A DNA stretch of 44,457 nt from Thermomucor indicae-seudaticae. Taxonomy: Eukaryota; Mucoromycota; Mucoromycetes; Mucorales; Lichtheimiaceae. The DNA lies in contig JSYX01000277.1 of NCBI GenBank assembly GCA_000787465.1, positions 1-44,457 on the forward strand, given 5' to 3'. Shown here piece by piece: positions 27,528 through 38,393 of the stretch. The notes under the pieces are model-generated. The model worked only from the letters and a program-made list of their open reading frames with translations, searched no databases and was not told where the DNA came from. How positions within the stretch are numbered: the first letter of the stretch is position 1; every line of letters begins with the position of its first letter. Both the position numbers and the translations under genes were made by a program.

Positions 27528-29279
27528 ATGGGCAAATGGACTGATAAACTATACATTACGCATTCAGAGTGGAGTGGACAAGTCGGTCAGCATTCAGCAT
27601 CGACAGGTACAACAGGTCGCAAACAAGAAGGAGGTTTTCGACGGCTACCGTTCTACTGTTGCTCGCTGTCACTGCAACCATTTGAGCATCCCGTATGCAC
27701 ACCAGAAGGCATCATTTTCGACCTGATGAACATTATTCCGTACATCAAAAAGTACGGTACGAACCCTGTAACAGGTGAAAAGCTCGAAACGAAGAGTTTG
27801 ATCAAGCTCAACTTCTTCAAGAACGACAAAGATGAGTATTACTGTCCCGTCACTTACAAAGTCTTTTCGGATCATACTGCGATCGCAGCCATCAAAACCA
27901 CTGGCAACGTATTCGCTTACGATACGATCGAGCGTTTGAATATAAAAGCCAAACATTGGAAAGATCTCTTAACCGATGAACCCTTTACCCGCAAAGATAT
28001 CATAATGCTTCAAGTAAGTGTGATCTATCTCTCCGCATAAAAAGACGAGAGACGGTTGGTCTAACCTAACTATTCAGGATCCACATAATCTGGATAATCG
28101 TAACATGTCAACGTTTCATTATCTCAAGAACGACCTAAAAGTGGTTGATGAGGGTACGTAGAGCATCTGTAGATGGAGACTATAGAAAGTAAAACTAATC
28201 GTCCTTTTTAGCCGAGGAACGAGCCAAACGCGAACCTATCAATAACATCAATGTAAGCGGACTAGGCGCCACAGGACGTGTGTTGGCGGAACTACAAAAG
28301 AAGAAGGAGCAAGAAGCTGAAAAAAGCGCTGGAGAGAAGAAAGACAAAGAGTCTTCACCAAATCCAGTAATGAAACGTGCACCTGAGGATACCAAAACCC
28401 CACATTTTCAACAAAAGAAAGTTAGTACGCCATACAATGCTGCTCATTTCTCGACAGGCCGAGCTGCTGCTGCGTTTACTTCGAGCGTCATGACGCCAGT
28501 GACAGTCAATGAAAGAGCCTTAATCGATGAAAACTTATATATGTATCAGCGTATAAAAGCGAAGGGTTATGCACGCTTGGTCACGAATTTCGGAAACTTG
28601 AATTTGGAATTATATTGTGACAAGGTACGTGATAAATCAGCTTCGCAAGCATGGACATAACGGATCTTACTCGCTCAACCAATAGGCACCCCAAGCATGC
28701 CATAACTTTATTTTGTTGTCAAAATCAGGCTATTACAACGGGACCATCTTTCATCGTAACATTAAGAACTTTATGATCCAAGGAGGCGACCCGACTGGAA
28801 CAGGACGAGGAGGAGAATCATACTGGAAGACGCCGTTTCCAGATGAAGTGAAGTACAACTTGTCGCATGATGACCGTGGTATTCTCAGTATGGCGAATAA
28901 AGGCAAGGATACCAATGGATCACAGTTTTTCATTACCTATCGGCCTTGTACACACTTGGACAAGAAACACACTATCTTTGGTCGAGTAGTCGGCGGGTTA
29001 GATGTACTGAACAAGATGGAAGCCGTACCAACAGATGAAAGTGATCGTCCGGAGCGTGATATCATGATCAAGGAAGTGTCTGTATTTGTAGACCCATACG
29101 AAGAATTCCAATCACGGCTCAAGAGGAAGTTAGAACATGAAGCGAATGCAGAAACTGAGCAAGAACGGAAACGGCGGATGCGGGAGAAAGCCGACAAGAT
29201 GGGATGGTTCGGGCCTAATATAACAGCAAGTACTGCCAACAAGAAAGGCGGAGGAGTTGGCAAATATATTTCTCGGTAA
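27528..29279 (+). CDS. PPIL2: U-box cyclophilin, peptidyl-prolyl isomerase-like 2
   Basis: A nuclear, spliceosome-associated protein with an N-terminal U-box (E3 ubiquitin ligase type) and a C-terminal cyclophilin domain. Exons 27528-28013, 28078-28153, 28212-28624 and 28686-29279 encode 522 residues, close to the 520 of human PPIL2. The U-box half has RRLPFYCCSLSLQPFEHPVC, IKKYGTNPVTGEKL and LLTDEPFTRKDIIMLQDP, all near-identical to the family. The cyclophilin half keeps FHR (Arg349) and QGGDPTGTG. The residue matching the cyclosporin-contacting Trp121 of cyclophilin A is His415 (THLDKKHTIFG), as expected of a PPIL2-type, weakly drug-binding domain. The C-terminus is charged and ends GVGKYISR. 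Introns are 58-64 nt. Confidence 0.95.
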
Positions 29280-29551
29280 TATTGTATATCTGTCGTCCTA
29301 GCGCTTTGAAAGCGTATGTAAATAAAGTAGTAGACATAGCATGTCAAACTCAAGCATAACCGAGGCCCTTGAATCTGTCAGCAAAGGGAAACCTTTTCCG
29401 TATCGTATATGACCATGACTGCCAGACGTGTTTCTAATAGAACAGTATCTAACATGGCATAACAGAGCGTATAGCTTACATTTGCTTACATTTCGGAGTT
29501 GGCAGAGGCATTCGTGCCGCTTTGCAGGACCAGAGTTGGTCCTTGCGCTCA

Positions 29552-30086
29552 ATGGTACCTCGGTGGCTGTTGCCAATACTCTTGCAATATTTCGTCATTG
29601 GCTGCTTAGCAGCTAATCCCGTCACTTTCTGCAAATGCTTCTGCGGATCTAACAGCACCATCTTTGAGTTACCGACCAACGAATCGAAGCCTTGTTCCCT
29701 CTGTACGAAACAATTCTGCCTCGACAATGTTGAGAACGGCATTTGCGATGGCATTGCCGATGAGACTTGTCCCAGCAACGACTTTCGAACAGCTTGCTTT
29801 GGTGAGTCTTTCACACTCTTGATATCTTTTTGTCTCACCATGTTATTAATAATCTGCTCTTTAGCACGCGATTCATTTAAAGATGAGTTTATCGTTTGCT
29901 TGTTCTTAGCTTTAACTGTCGGATTAGTCTTGTCTGCGGCTGCAAAGCCTTATATCGAAAAATGGCATGCTGTAAGTGGTTACGGATGTTCTCTCTGTAC
30001 TGCTTAGTGAGAATTGCTAAATAGAAATGCAGGAACGACGAGATCGGAACGAATATCAGCGCATTGTGGCCGAGCGGGAATACTAA
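29552..30086 (+). CDS. Small cysteine-rich membrane protein, fungal family
   Basis: Three exons, 29552-29801, 29865-29971 and 30033-30086, encode 136 residues. A signal-like segment (residues 1-20, WLLPILLQYFVIGCLA) is followed by a cysteine-rich lumenal or extracellular part with CKCFCGSNSTI and PCSLCTKQFCLDN. Then comes a single membrane segment (EFIVCLFLALTVGLVLSAAA) and a short charged tail ending AEREY. The arrangement CKCxC..NSTI..C..CT..FC followed by RDSFKDEFIV and a membrane helix recurs in proteins of unknown function from many fungi. I recognise the pattern but no function has been assigned that I know of. The start at 29552 was chosen because it gives the signal segment; the third exon is short but keeps the frame and ends at a clean stop. 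Confidence 0.75.
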
Positions 30087-30544
30087 GTTTATTTGTTATT
30101 GTTTTCGAGAACAAGTAACGACACAGCATCATCCAGTTTGACATGAATAAAACCCTGTATGCAAACAACGCGTCAATCGTAAAGACGTTGGTTCATTGGA
30201 GAACGAATCGAGATCTGCGTGATTAAACAATTGGCGGAGCGGCATTCCTGGTATCACCGAAACTTGATCAGAAAGGAACATGTTCCGTTGAAGCAAGTCG
30301 CTAGATAATAATGATGGCGAAGCCGTTTCGAATGAAGCTAAGTTTGTTGTTGACTGCACGACAATTATAAAATATGCATAGGTACCAATGAACGGAAAAT
30401 ATGTAGCAAGAACGGATGCAGATATTTATGAATGCAAGACATGGCGAGTTATTATTTCCTGCGCGCGGTGCGAAATTTGTTTCTGTTCTGTAACCAAGCT
30501 AGAATAGACCCACAGAACCTCTTTGTCATCTCGCAGACTATGCG
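30087..30544. other. Intergenic 5' flank of the Rab GAP gene
   Basis: This 460-bp spacer has no supported gene. A short minus-strand open frame through 30359-30129 has no motif. It probably holds the 3' end of the small membrane-protein transcript and the promoter of the following gene. Confidence 0.5.
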
Positions 30545-33404
30545 ATGAGCGCTTCCATCGTCCATATTGCTCCTTCACAGGAACTTGCACCGCTAAAAGA
30601 CCCGTTCCACACACAAAATGACTCTCCTGATCCCCATCTACCATTCCATAGTAACCCCACGACTGGCAACATATCTTCATTGAATGCGGCAGCCAATGCC
30701 GCATCAGACGCAGAACATGATATTAGCGAACATTCGCTGGGAGACAAACCATCACGTCAATCACTGCCCGCGGAAAATGTAGAATCAACAGACCGAAACA
30801 GTCTCTTAGCTACTGATACAGGTTCCACGTCGCAAAAAGCAATACAGGACGCCGACGAAGAAGCAAAAGACAGTAAGTCAAAAAGGACTTTTTGACAGAT
30901 TTGCTGTGTATACGGGAGTTGTGGAAAGATCACTTATTGCTATCGTGAACCAGCACATGATTTAATGATGACACCGGCACCGGATATGCAAGACGACACT
31001 GATTATTTTCAGTCTGCCTCGTCATTTGAGGATAGTAGCAGCAGCAGCAGCGATGAAGAAGAAGAAGAGTTGCAAAGTTTTGTCGCCTATGCCAGCGACA
31101 ATGAGGACGAGGACGCAAGTATACCCAACCCCATCGATAACAACAGCAGCAACAGCACACAGATACCATCCACTTTACCCGTCGAACGGGATATTTCGAC
31201 GGAAGCCTCATCGTCGTCCTCAGCATCCATAGACACAACCTTTAGAGCAGATAAAAGTGACTCTAGCGCGACACTTCCAGCCACGCCAACAACAGCCAAA
31301 TATGAACTTCCACCAACGCCGTCAACAACTGCCACCAAAGGACCGGTACGTTTCAGTGCCGCCGAGATCTCGCTGGACGAAGAGCAGAAAAAGCAATCAA
31401 GGAATATATTTCAAATGGCATCCAATGCCATCAGTAATGCATCGGCAACGATAAGATCGTCGTCGCCTTCTTCTTCTACGCCTACAGAACATAAACCGCA
31501 TCCATCACCTATCGATACCTCTGTTTCCCAGGACAACAACAACAACAACTCGAATGTCACCTCACGAAGCCTGTTCAACCTGTGGTCATCTATCAAGAAT
31601 GTCTCTGTCGGAAAGCGGAGAACATCCGAGTCTAGTAGCAACGGCTCAGTAGTGGTCAATACGCCTTTGATCGTTGAACATCGGTCCTTGGCGACCGAGA
31701 AACGACAAAGTAAACGTTTATCGCAGCAACAGCGTAGTACGTCAGAGCCCTTGCTGGGTAATAATAAAAAGCAAGATGATGTGCTGGCACGGATGGAACA
31801 GTTAAATACGGCAAAAACGAACGATCCCAAAGCGCGAATGCTATTGAACCTGAAGCGCCAGTCTATCCGAGAAAGCCTAGCAAGTCAGCACAAAGGCAGT
31901 GAGGACGACTATGATTGGGGTATGTGTATATACATACAGAGCATGCCCATCCATTTTTATTGATCGGATCAATTTATATACTAGATTTCTGGGCTGGAGC
32001 ACTCTGTGAATTCGACCAAATCGCCAAGACCAAGAAACTCTCGCACCATGTTCAGCACGGAATACCACCTTCGATTCGAGGCATGGTGTGGCAACTCATG
32101 TCTAATTCCAAGAACGCTGAACTTGAAGAACGGTATTTGGAGCTCTTGAATGCACCGAGTCCATACGATAAAATGATCCAACGTGATCTGGCGCGAACTT
32201 TCCCGGGACACAAGTTCTTTAAAGAGCGAGACAGTGTTGGTCAAGAGGGTCTTTACAATGTCGTACGATCTTATAGCGTGTATGACCAAGAAGTCGGTTA
32301 TTGCCAAGGACTGGCCTTCGTTGTAGGACCCTTGTTGTTGAACGTGAGTATCCGTTCTATTTTCCGTCACGCTGGCCCCATATTTCTCAATATCTATTTC
32401 CTCGCGTGCGTGTGTATATAGATGCCCGATGATGAGGCCTTCTGTGTCCTCGTCCAGCTCATGGAAAAGTATGGATTCCGGGGCCATTTCACACCAGACA
32501 TGGAAGGGCTGCACTTGCGATTGTATCAGTTCGACGCTTTGGTTGAGGAGCATTTACCGCATATCGCACGTCATTTAGCGCAACAGGGAGTGGGTTCGAC
32601 CATGTATGCCTCACAATGGTTCATGACCCTTTTCGCGTACAAATTTCCCCTGAATTTGGTTTTCCGCATCTACGACATTGTTTTCACAGAAGGTGTCATT
32701 GCCGTGCTCAAGATCGCCGTGGCATTACTCAAGCGCAACCAGACAACGATTCTCGGCCTTGATTTTGAGCATTTGCTGGACTTCTTAAAGAACGGTCTCT
32801 TTGAAGAATACAAGGTGCGGCTAATTTATATCTGATTTGCGCAATTAATTTAAATTAACCATGTGCTACGTAGGACGATGATCGGCGACTGGTGGAAGAT
32901 GCCTGCAATCTAGAAATCACTCCCCGCCGCTTAGCGCAGCTGGAAAAGGAACACAAGGCCCAAATGGCGAAAGACGCTGCCGATGCACGGACCTTGGATC
33001 AATTGCAGCGAACAAATGCAGAACTGCGGGAGCAGGTCAAGCAGCTTGAAAAGAGCATGGCAAAGGCTCAGCAAGAACATGCTGACATTCAGGAGCAGCT
33101 GCAGAGGAGCAGAGCGGACCTGACTTATGCCAAGGACGAACAGTCCTCCCTTCAGGACCTAGTCGAACTTTTGCGTGCTGAAGTTAAGACCTTGCCGGGC
33201 AAAATCGAAGAGCAATGCCAAGCTCAGTTCGAACAGCTTTGCAACGAGAACGCAAAACTCGTACAGAAGAACTCTGAGCTTGAAGATCTGCTTGCTCAGA
33301 TTGAGGCGACAGTGATTGATATGAAAATGCGATATGCACTGAGCGAAAACGAACGTGAGGAGTTGCAAAAAAGGCTCCATGAAATGAAAAAGCTTGTATT
33401 GTGA
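30545..33404 (+). CDS. GYP5: TBC-domain Rab GTPase-activating protein (GYP5-like)
   Basis: It stimulates GTP hydrolysis by Rab GTPases; GYP5 relatives act on Ypt1/Sec4-type Rabs in ER-Golgi and exocytic traffic. Exons 30545-30872, 30954-31919, 31985-32343, 32422-32814 and 32874-33404 encode 858 residues. Residues 1-430 are low-complexity and probably disordered, with runs of serine, glutamate and asparagine. The TBC domain (about 440-690) starts at DFWAGALCEF and holds IPPSIRGMVWQLM, the arginine finger IQRDLARTFPGH, the glutamine finger YCQG and SQWFMTLFAYKFP. Residues about 700-858 form a long coiled coil. This order, TBC followed by coiled coil, matches GYP5/EVI5 rather than GYP1 or GYP7. 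The first intron (81 nt) is the longest of the confident introns, and its acceptor at 30953 is the least certain boundary. Confidence 0.88.
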
Positions 33405-33804
33405 AGAAATGAAAAATTTTGTAAATCTGTGAGACAGAATATCTTGTGCTACTTTACCATTCTCCCTCGGATGAATCCGCATTTTCTGCAACAAGACCAT
33501 TGTGCATGATAACAGAAATGTAAATGGGGATGCAGGGAGCAAGCATTTGCCCAAAAGCTTAAATAAGCATTGACTGTAGTGCATGGATCCGACACCAGGC
33601 AAAGTAAGGCAAAGCGGGAAAAAGATAAGATCTCTGTCTGGTGCAACATCTGAAAAGCGAGACGAAAATGTATCATTTGGGGGGGGGGAGGGTTGAAGAG
33701 AGAAAGCGACACGCATTCTGTTCATCGACCTCTTTCTTTTCCTTTTTCGTTCCTTTTCTGCTTATGTGTCAAACTTTCTCCACCCTTTATATATCATCCT
33801 CCTG
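33405..33804. other. Intergenic flank of the subtilase gene
   Basis: This 400-bp spacer contains a ten-base G run at 33679-33688 and, next to the start codon, a pyrimidine-rich stretch with CTTTATATATC at 33785-33795. The latter lies too close to the ATG at 33805 to be a normal TATA box unless transcripts are nearly leaderless. Confidence 0.5.
33679..33688 (+). repeat. Poly-G tract
   Basis: Ten consecutive G, then A and three more G. It lies 117 bp upstream of the subtilase start codon in otherwise balanced sequence. Homopolymers of this kind vary in length easily. Confidence 0.8.
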
Positions 33805-35547
33805 ATGCGTCAGTCTTCTTTGGTCGTCTTATCGGCCTTATTCCTTCTTTCCTCGCATTATACGTATGCCGACAATAATACCAGCACAGATCGTTACATT
33901 CTAGTCTTCAAACCCACCGCTACGCATGCCGATATTCATGAGCACCTGAAACTGCTTACGCAAACACCACGCCAAAACGCGAGTCAATTCTTGGTTGAGG
34001 AAGCGACCACTGCTTACTCGACAATCGGTCAATTCCGGTGGGCATCCGGTGTCTTTGATCCTGCTACGATCGACCAGCTTGCTCATACCCATCAGCACCA
34101 GTTCGCAGTCGATTACTACATTCCCGATGTCACATTTTCATTGCAAGAAGTCATACAGACCGATCCGCCAAGCTGGGTGAGTCTCTTTAAGCCAATGAAA
34201 ACAAAAAGAACACGAGAAAGCTGAACAGGCATGGTCAGGGTCTCGATCGTATTGATCAACGGACTGGACTCAATAATGAGTTCCGTTTCCCTTCCAGTCA
34301 GGTAAAGGGAGAGCGCAGAAAACAAAGGGAAAACGTGGTGTCTGAGTTTCTTCTTTTCAGGGAAAAGGTGTCACCATTTATCTGCTGGATACGGGTCTGC
34401 TCACGACCCATAACGATCTGCAAGGACGCGCTCATCAAGGAAAAACGATCGTCGGCAATGACCCCTCGGATACTAACGGCCATGGAACCTTTGTAGCTGG
34501 TGTGTGCTGTGGATCCAATTATGGGGTTGCTAAACAAGCCAACGTGGTTTCCGTAAAAACACTGGACAATCAGGGAAACGGCCGGCTTTCCGACCTATTA
34601 GCCGGTCTTGAATGGGTCGTTGAACAACACATACAGAACGGCAATGCATCCAAGAGCATCGTCAAGTAAGCATATCATCTTCTTTTGAGACAGAGGAATA
34701 TGCCTTTTTTAACTCATGGCTGTTTTAGTCTCTCTCTGGCTACCAACTACAGTCAAGCAACCAATGATGCGATTGAACAAGCCATTTCCATGGGTATCCA
34801 TTTCACGATCGCAGGCAAGTTGAAAGACCATCGAACCACATAACAAAAGAGCTCATGTCCTCGATAGCCGGCAATTATGGTGATGATGCTTGTAAATACT
34901 CTCCTGGTTCTGCACAGAATGCCGTTACGGTCGGGGCAATCGATAAGAATGATTCGGTCTCCTATTATTCAAACTTCGGCGCATGCGTAGACATGTAAAT
35001 ACTGTATATCAGAAGGGACATTGCGCGGTTCTCACTCAGAGACAAAATAGTTTTGCTCCAGGGACCGACATAGTATCCATTACAAGTTCAAGCAACGATG
35101 CTACCGATACCCTTACGGGCACCTCCATGGCTGCTCCACGTAAAGTGACCATAACGCCCTTGCTTGTTTCTTCTTATTGCTTATCATGAACTTCTAGATG
35201 TTGCTGGTGTGATGGCGCTGTTATTATCTGAAAATGACTACACACCTGCACAGCTTGCTATGCAGTTGAAAAACTTGTCATCGTTAATATCAGAAAATTT
35301 CGTGGTCGACACTGCGAATGCGAACAAGTCTGTCATTGACAATGCTATACAGATGGGTGTTCGGGTTGACACCTCCTCAACTTCAGGTCAGACATTCGTC
35401 AATATCCTTTATAGTCCTCCTCAGGACAACGGCACTGTCTGGGTTTACGGCAACGACGCGAACACTGCATTCTCCTCCTCCTTTTTCTCCATGTGGTTTG
35501 TTTCCTTGTGTATCACCATCATCAACTCCTTTATGGTATACCAGTAG
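33805..35547 (+). CDS. Secreted subtilisin-like serine protease (S8, proteinase K type)
   Basis: Seven exons, 33805-34176, 34239-34301, 34361-34665, 34729-34814, 34868-34994, 35051-35139 and 35198-35547, encode 463 residues. A signal peptide (1-22) precedes an I9-type propeptide (DRYILVFKPTATHADIHEHL). The catalytic triad is Asp155 (YLLDTG), His186 (NGHGTFVAG) and Ser343 (GTSMAAPHVAG), with oxyanion Asn278 in AAGN, so the enzyme should be active. The start at 33805 was preferred over an upstream in-frame codon because it begins the signal peptide. The C-terminus ends in a hydrophobic segment of about 20 residues (FFSMWFVSLCITIINSF), unusual for a freely secreted enzyme and suggesting membrane or GPI anchoring. 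The intron at 34815-34867 begins with GC instead of GT. The gene ends 67 bp from the facing stop of the glutamate kinase gene. Confidence 0.9.
34815..34867 (+). other. GC-AG intron in the subtilase gene
   Basis: The splice must join GCA G to CC GGC AAT to give the conserved AAGN oxyanion motif. The intron then starts GCAAGT and ends GATAG. No GT donor nearby restores this motif in frame. Confidence 0.75.
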
Positions 35548-35614
35548 TAGATCTTACTCGATTTCGTATTTATTTGAAAAGTTTTCCTTTTTGAATCTAT
35601 TTCGCATCCTGTGA

Positions 35615-37128
35615 TTAAAGAGTAATTACCAAATTTTCGCGATGAATAACACATTCAGCATCCATATAACCCAAAATATTTGTGATTTCATGACTCTTGC
35701 AGCCTTGTATCCGTGAAATTTCGATGCTCGAGTAATTGGCGAGCCCTTTACCGACTTCTACCTCCTGTACCTGACCATCCACGATCTTTCGACCAATGAC
35801 CAGGATGGCCTGGTTGGCAACAAATTGACCACTCACTTCCAGAATTCCAGCCGAAAATAAGCTGGATCGCTGACGAGAGGTGATAGCCTTGACTGCACCT
35901 TCGTCCACATACACTTTCCCAGCCGTGTGTAAGCCATGCAAGATCCACCATTTCCTGTCATAGAGCGGATTATTCTTTGCAGTGAAGACTGTATGCAAGG
36001 GAACCTCTGTCTTCCTTCGCGCCTCGCTATCATCTTGAGGATGGCACAAGAGTTGATCGGCTGCGTCGGCTTCAATGATCTTGAGGATATTCTGAGGCTT
36101 CGCGCCATGTGTGATGACTGTCCTTACTCCTGCCGCAGTAGCAAGATCAGCGGCAATTAATTTGGTGGACATGCCGCCTGTGCCGAGCGATGATCCTCGA
36201 GAAGTGACCGACACTGAGTATTGAACAACCATCTCTTAGCATCGAGAAGAAAACGTTTCAACGCCGCTTTCTTTTTTTTTACCTTTCTCTCGTAATGCTT
36301 GTATATCGGTGCAAACACGCACTGGTTCTGCGTTTGGATTGGTTCGAGGATTATCCGTGTACAGACAATCGACATCCGTCAGCAAAAACAAATAGTCTGC
36401 CTTGAGCATACCAGCCGTTATGGCCGATAGCGTATCGTTGTCGCCAAAGCGAATTTCCTAACCGACCACACATTCATTCGTCCCTGTGCCTTGCTTAACG
36501 AAAGACCATAACTTACCTGCGGACAAATGGTATCATTTTCATTTACTATTGGGACAACACCCATATCCAAAATCTGTTCCAGACAGCTGACAGCATTCAA
36601 GTATTGTGCCCTCTAATCCAAACCGGCGAGTTATTATCCACTGTCGTCTGTATGTCTCTCTGCTTTTCTCTCTCTTGTATCCTACTTGCATCGGCTAAAT
36701 CGTTTTTCGTCAGCAGAACCTGAGCTACCGGTTGATTAAATTGTCCAAATAGATCATCGTATAACCGTATCAAGCGTCCCTGTCCAACAGCTGCCACTGC
36801 CTATAACGAGAGAGAGAGAGAGTCAGTCAGAACCACCTCGATTGCAAGGAAAAGGAGAACCAAACGGGACCTGAAGTGTGGAGACTTTGGTAGGTCTTTC
36901 CGCTATATTGAGACGTCGTAAACCGGTACCCACAGCCGCACTGGTGACCAGGACCACCCGATGGCCAAGCGATTTTAACTTCAGGACGGATTCGACAAGG
37001 GACGAAAGATTAGATAAGAGTGGAAAATGCGTCACTTCATCGCAAATGGAGGTCGTTCCGACCTTGACGACTATTGTCAAGGATGATTTCGAGGGTCTAT
37101 GGGTATTCTGATGGTTCTTGTATATCAT
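35615..37128 (-). CDS. PRO1: Glutamate 5-kinase
   Basis: It phosphorylates glutamate in the first step of proline synthesis in the cytosol. Minus-strand exons 37128-36871, 36800-36690, 36612-36517, 36457-36283 and 36234-35615 encode 419 residues (yeast Pro1 has 428). The amino-acid kinase domain shows VVKVGTTS (Lys22), [40 protein letters not shown] and [14 protein letters not shown], then [17 protein letters not shown]-terminal PUA domain ([19 protein letters not shown]) completes the usual fungal architecture. The second intron (36689-36613) starts with GC: removing it gives [13 protein letters not shown], whereas the nearest GT donor breaks the frame. The fourth intron is only 48 nt and starts with a nine-A run after GT. 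Intron 1 carries a CT repeat. Confidence 0.92.
36613..36689 (-). other. GC-AG intron in the PRO1 gene
   Basis: Read on the minus strand, the intron starts GCAAGT and ends GGATTAG. It is the only junction found that keeps the frame and restores the family stretch LAD-R-QYLNA. The GT at 36685-36684 gives a different phase that matches no acceptor here. Confidence 0.75.
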
Positions 37129-37558
37129 TTGGTTAATGCGTTAAACGGAAGACAGCGAAAATAAGAAGACCAGGGCGGAGACAATGACTCACAAGGCAGC
37201 GGAGAAAAGCCACGTGGGGTGGTGAGTTGTCAACTGTGTTGGGACGACAAATTGACCATTTTTCTACTCCTGCAGAAACGCGATGTTCTGATCGACGAGG
37301 AGTACCACTTAATAGATTTTTCAATGTGAAAGCTGAAGTATCTTCAATTAATATACAAAGCTGCTCGTTTTCGGTGTTCAATAAGAGCGGGAAATACGTA
37401 TAATGCCTTTGAAGTTCAGCGCTTTAAAGAAGGGTTTCATGGCCCTGTCTTTATTCATTTTCCGAGACAAAAACGATAAAGGGCATGGGTCCTAGCATTC
37501 CATAAAAATCAGAGTGAGAGATAGAAAACGGCAGATTCTCTTTCGGTCGGTCACCGTC
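37129..37558. other. Divergent promoter region, PRO1 and surface-protein gene
   Basis: The 430 bp between two divergent start codons contain no supported gene. The only open frame (minus, 37381-37133) has no motif. Confidence 0.5.
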
Positions 37559-38148
37559 ATGAACATCAAAGTCTTTATTGGTTTCCTCCTCGCTGTATGC
37601 GTGCTTGCTCCCATCAACGCCCAGATGCAAGTGCCAGGTAAAGAAGTCCTTAGCGCTTAAAGCTTGTCTCTCAAACATCCTGATAAATCCGGGCTTATTT
37701 CCTTAGCTCTCACTTCACTGTCGTCCTTGTACGTACATATCGTGATCTGGGAGAATAAGATTAGGCTCAACAAATAGATCTTAGGATTTCGTCCGAGTCC
37801 CGATACATGCCGGATAGAACATCCTTGATTGCCTCTGCCCAATCGGCTTATAGCCGTATTTCATCAGAAGTATACGCACACCAAGCGTCCAGCGGCATTG
37901 GTGGCCTCGGTTCGAGCAGTGCTTCGTCGACTCCCGCTCCTAGCAGCAGCGGCAACGGTGGTGCTTCTACTGCCAGTGAAGCCGCTTCCAACACAGCCAG
38001 TGGCGCTGGTGCAACATCGTCAACCACCGGTAGCAACAACCGGAGTGCTGCTGGTCTTTCTATTTTCTCTGGTATCACGACAGCAACGACGCTCCAGGTC
38101 GCTGCTTGGATTGCCATGCTCGGTGTCGGTTTCGCTGCCATGATTTAA
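37559..38148 (+). CDS. Small GPI-type cell-surface protein
   Basis: Three exons, 37559-37637, 37707-37728 (22 nt) and 37785-38148, encode 154 residues. A signal peptide (about 1-21, VFIGFLLAVCVLAPINA) is followed by a short ordered part (TSLISSES..SAQSAYSRISSEVYA), then a serine-, alanine- and glycine-rich stretch typical of O-mannosylated stalks. The end is a hydrophobic tail (LQVAAWIAMLGVGFAAMI) preceded by SAAG/NNRSAAG, a plausible GPI attachment region. No enzymatic domain is present. The tiny second exon was found by frame: it links the signal exon to the third exon as PALTSLSSLISSES. Such proteins are common fungal wall components; the exact role is unknown. Confidence 0.75.
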
Positions 38149-38393
38149 ATCAATAACCATAGCCAATAGCGAATTTGTTGTCAATGGAAATATGTTTTGA
38201 GTTTATTATCATTACGTAATGAATTAAAAAGAAAAAGAAAATGCTAAAGGCAAAGGAGGAGGATGACATTAAGTGAACAGGGAAGAAAGAGCTCTTTCTA
38301 TGTTGGTCTCTCCTCTGCTTATAATACAATGTGGGTTTGGATTTGGGTGCGAAAGGGTTGCTAAAGGTGGGAATACAGTGTCTTTTTTTTTTC

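Noticed and set aside
33785..33795. TATA-like sequence before the subtilase
   Set aside because: It ends only 10 bp before the start codon, too close for a normal core promoter.
36684..36685. GT donor in PRO1 exon 2
   Set aside because: It gives a phase that no local acceptor can complete without breaking the conserved QYLNA stretch; the GC donor four bases upstream fits.
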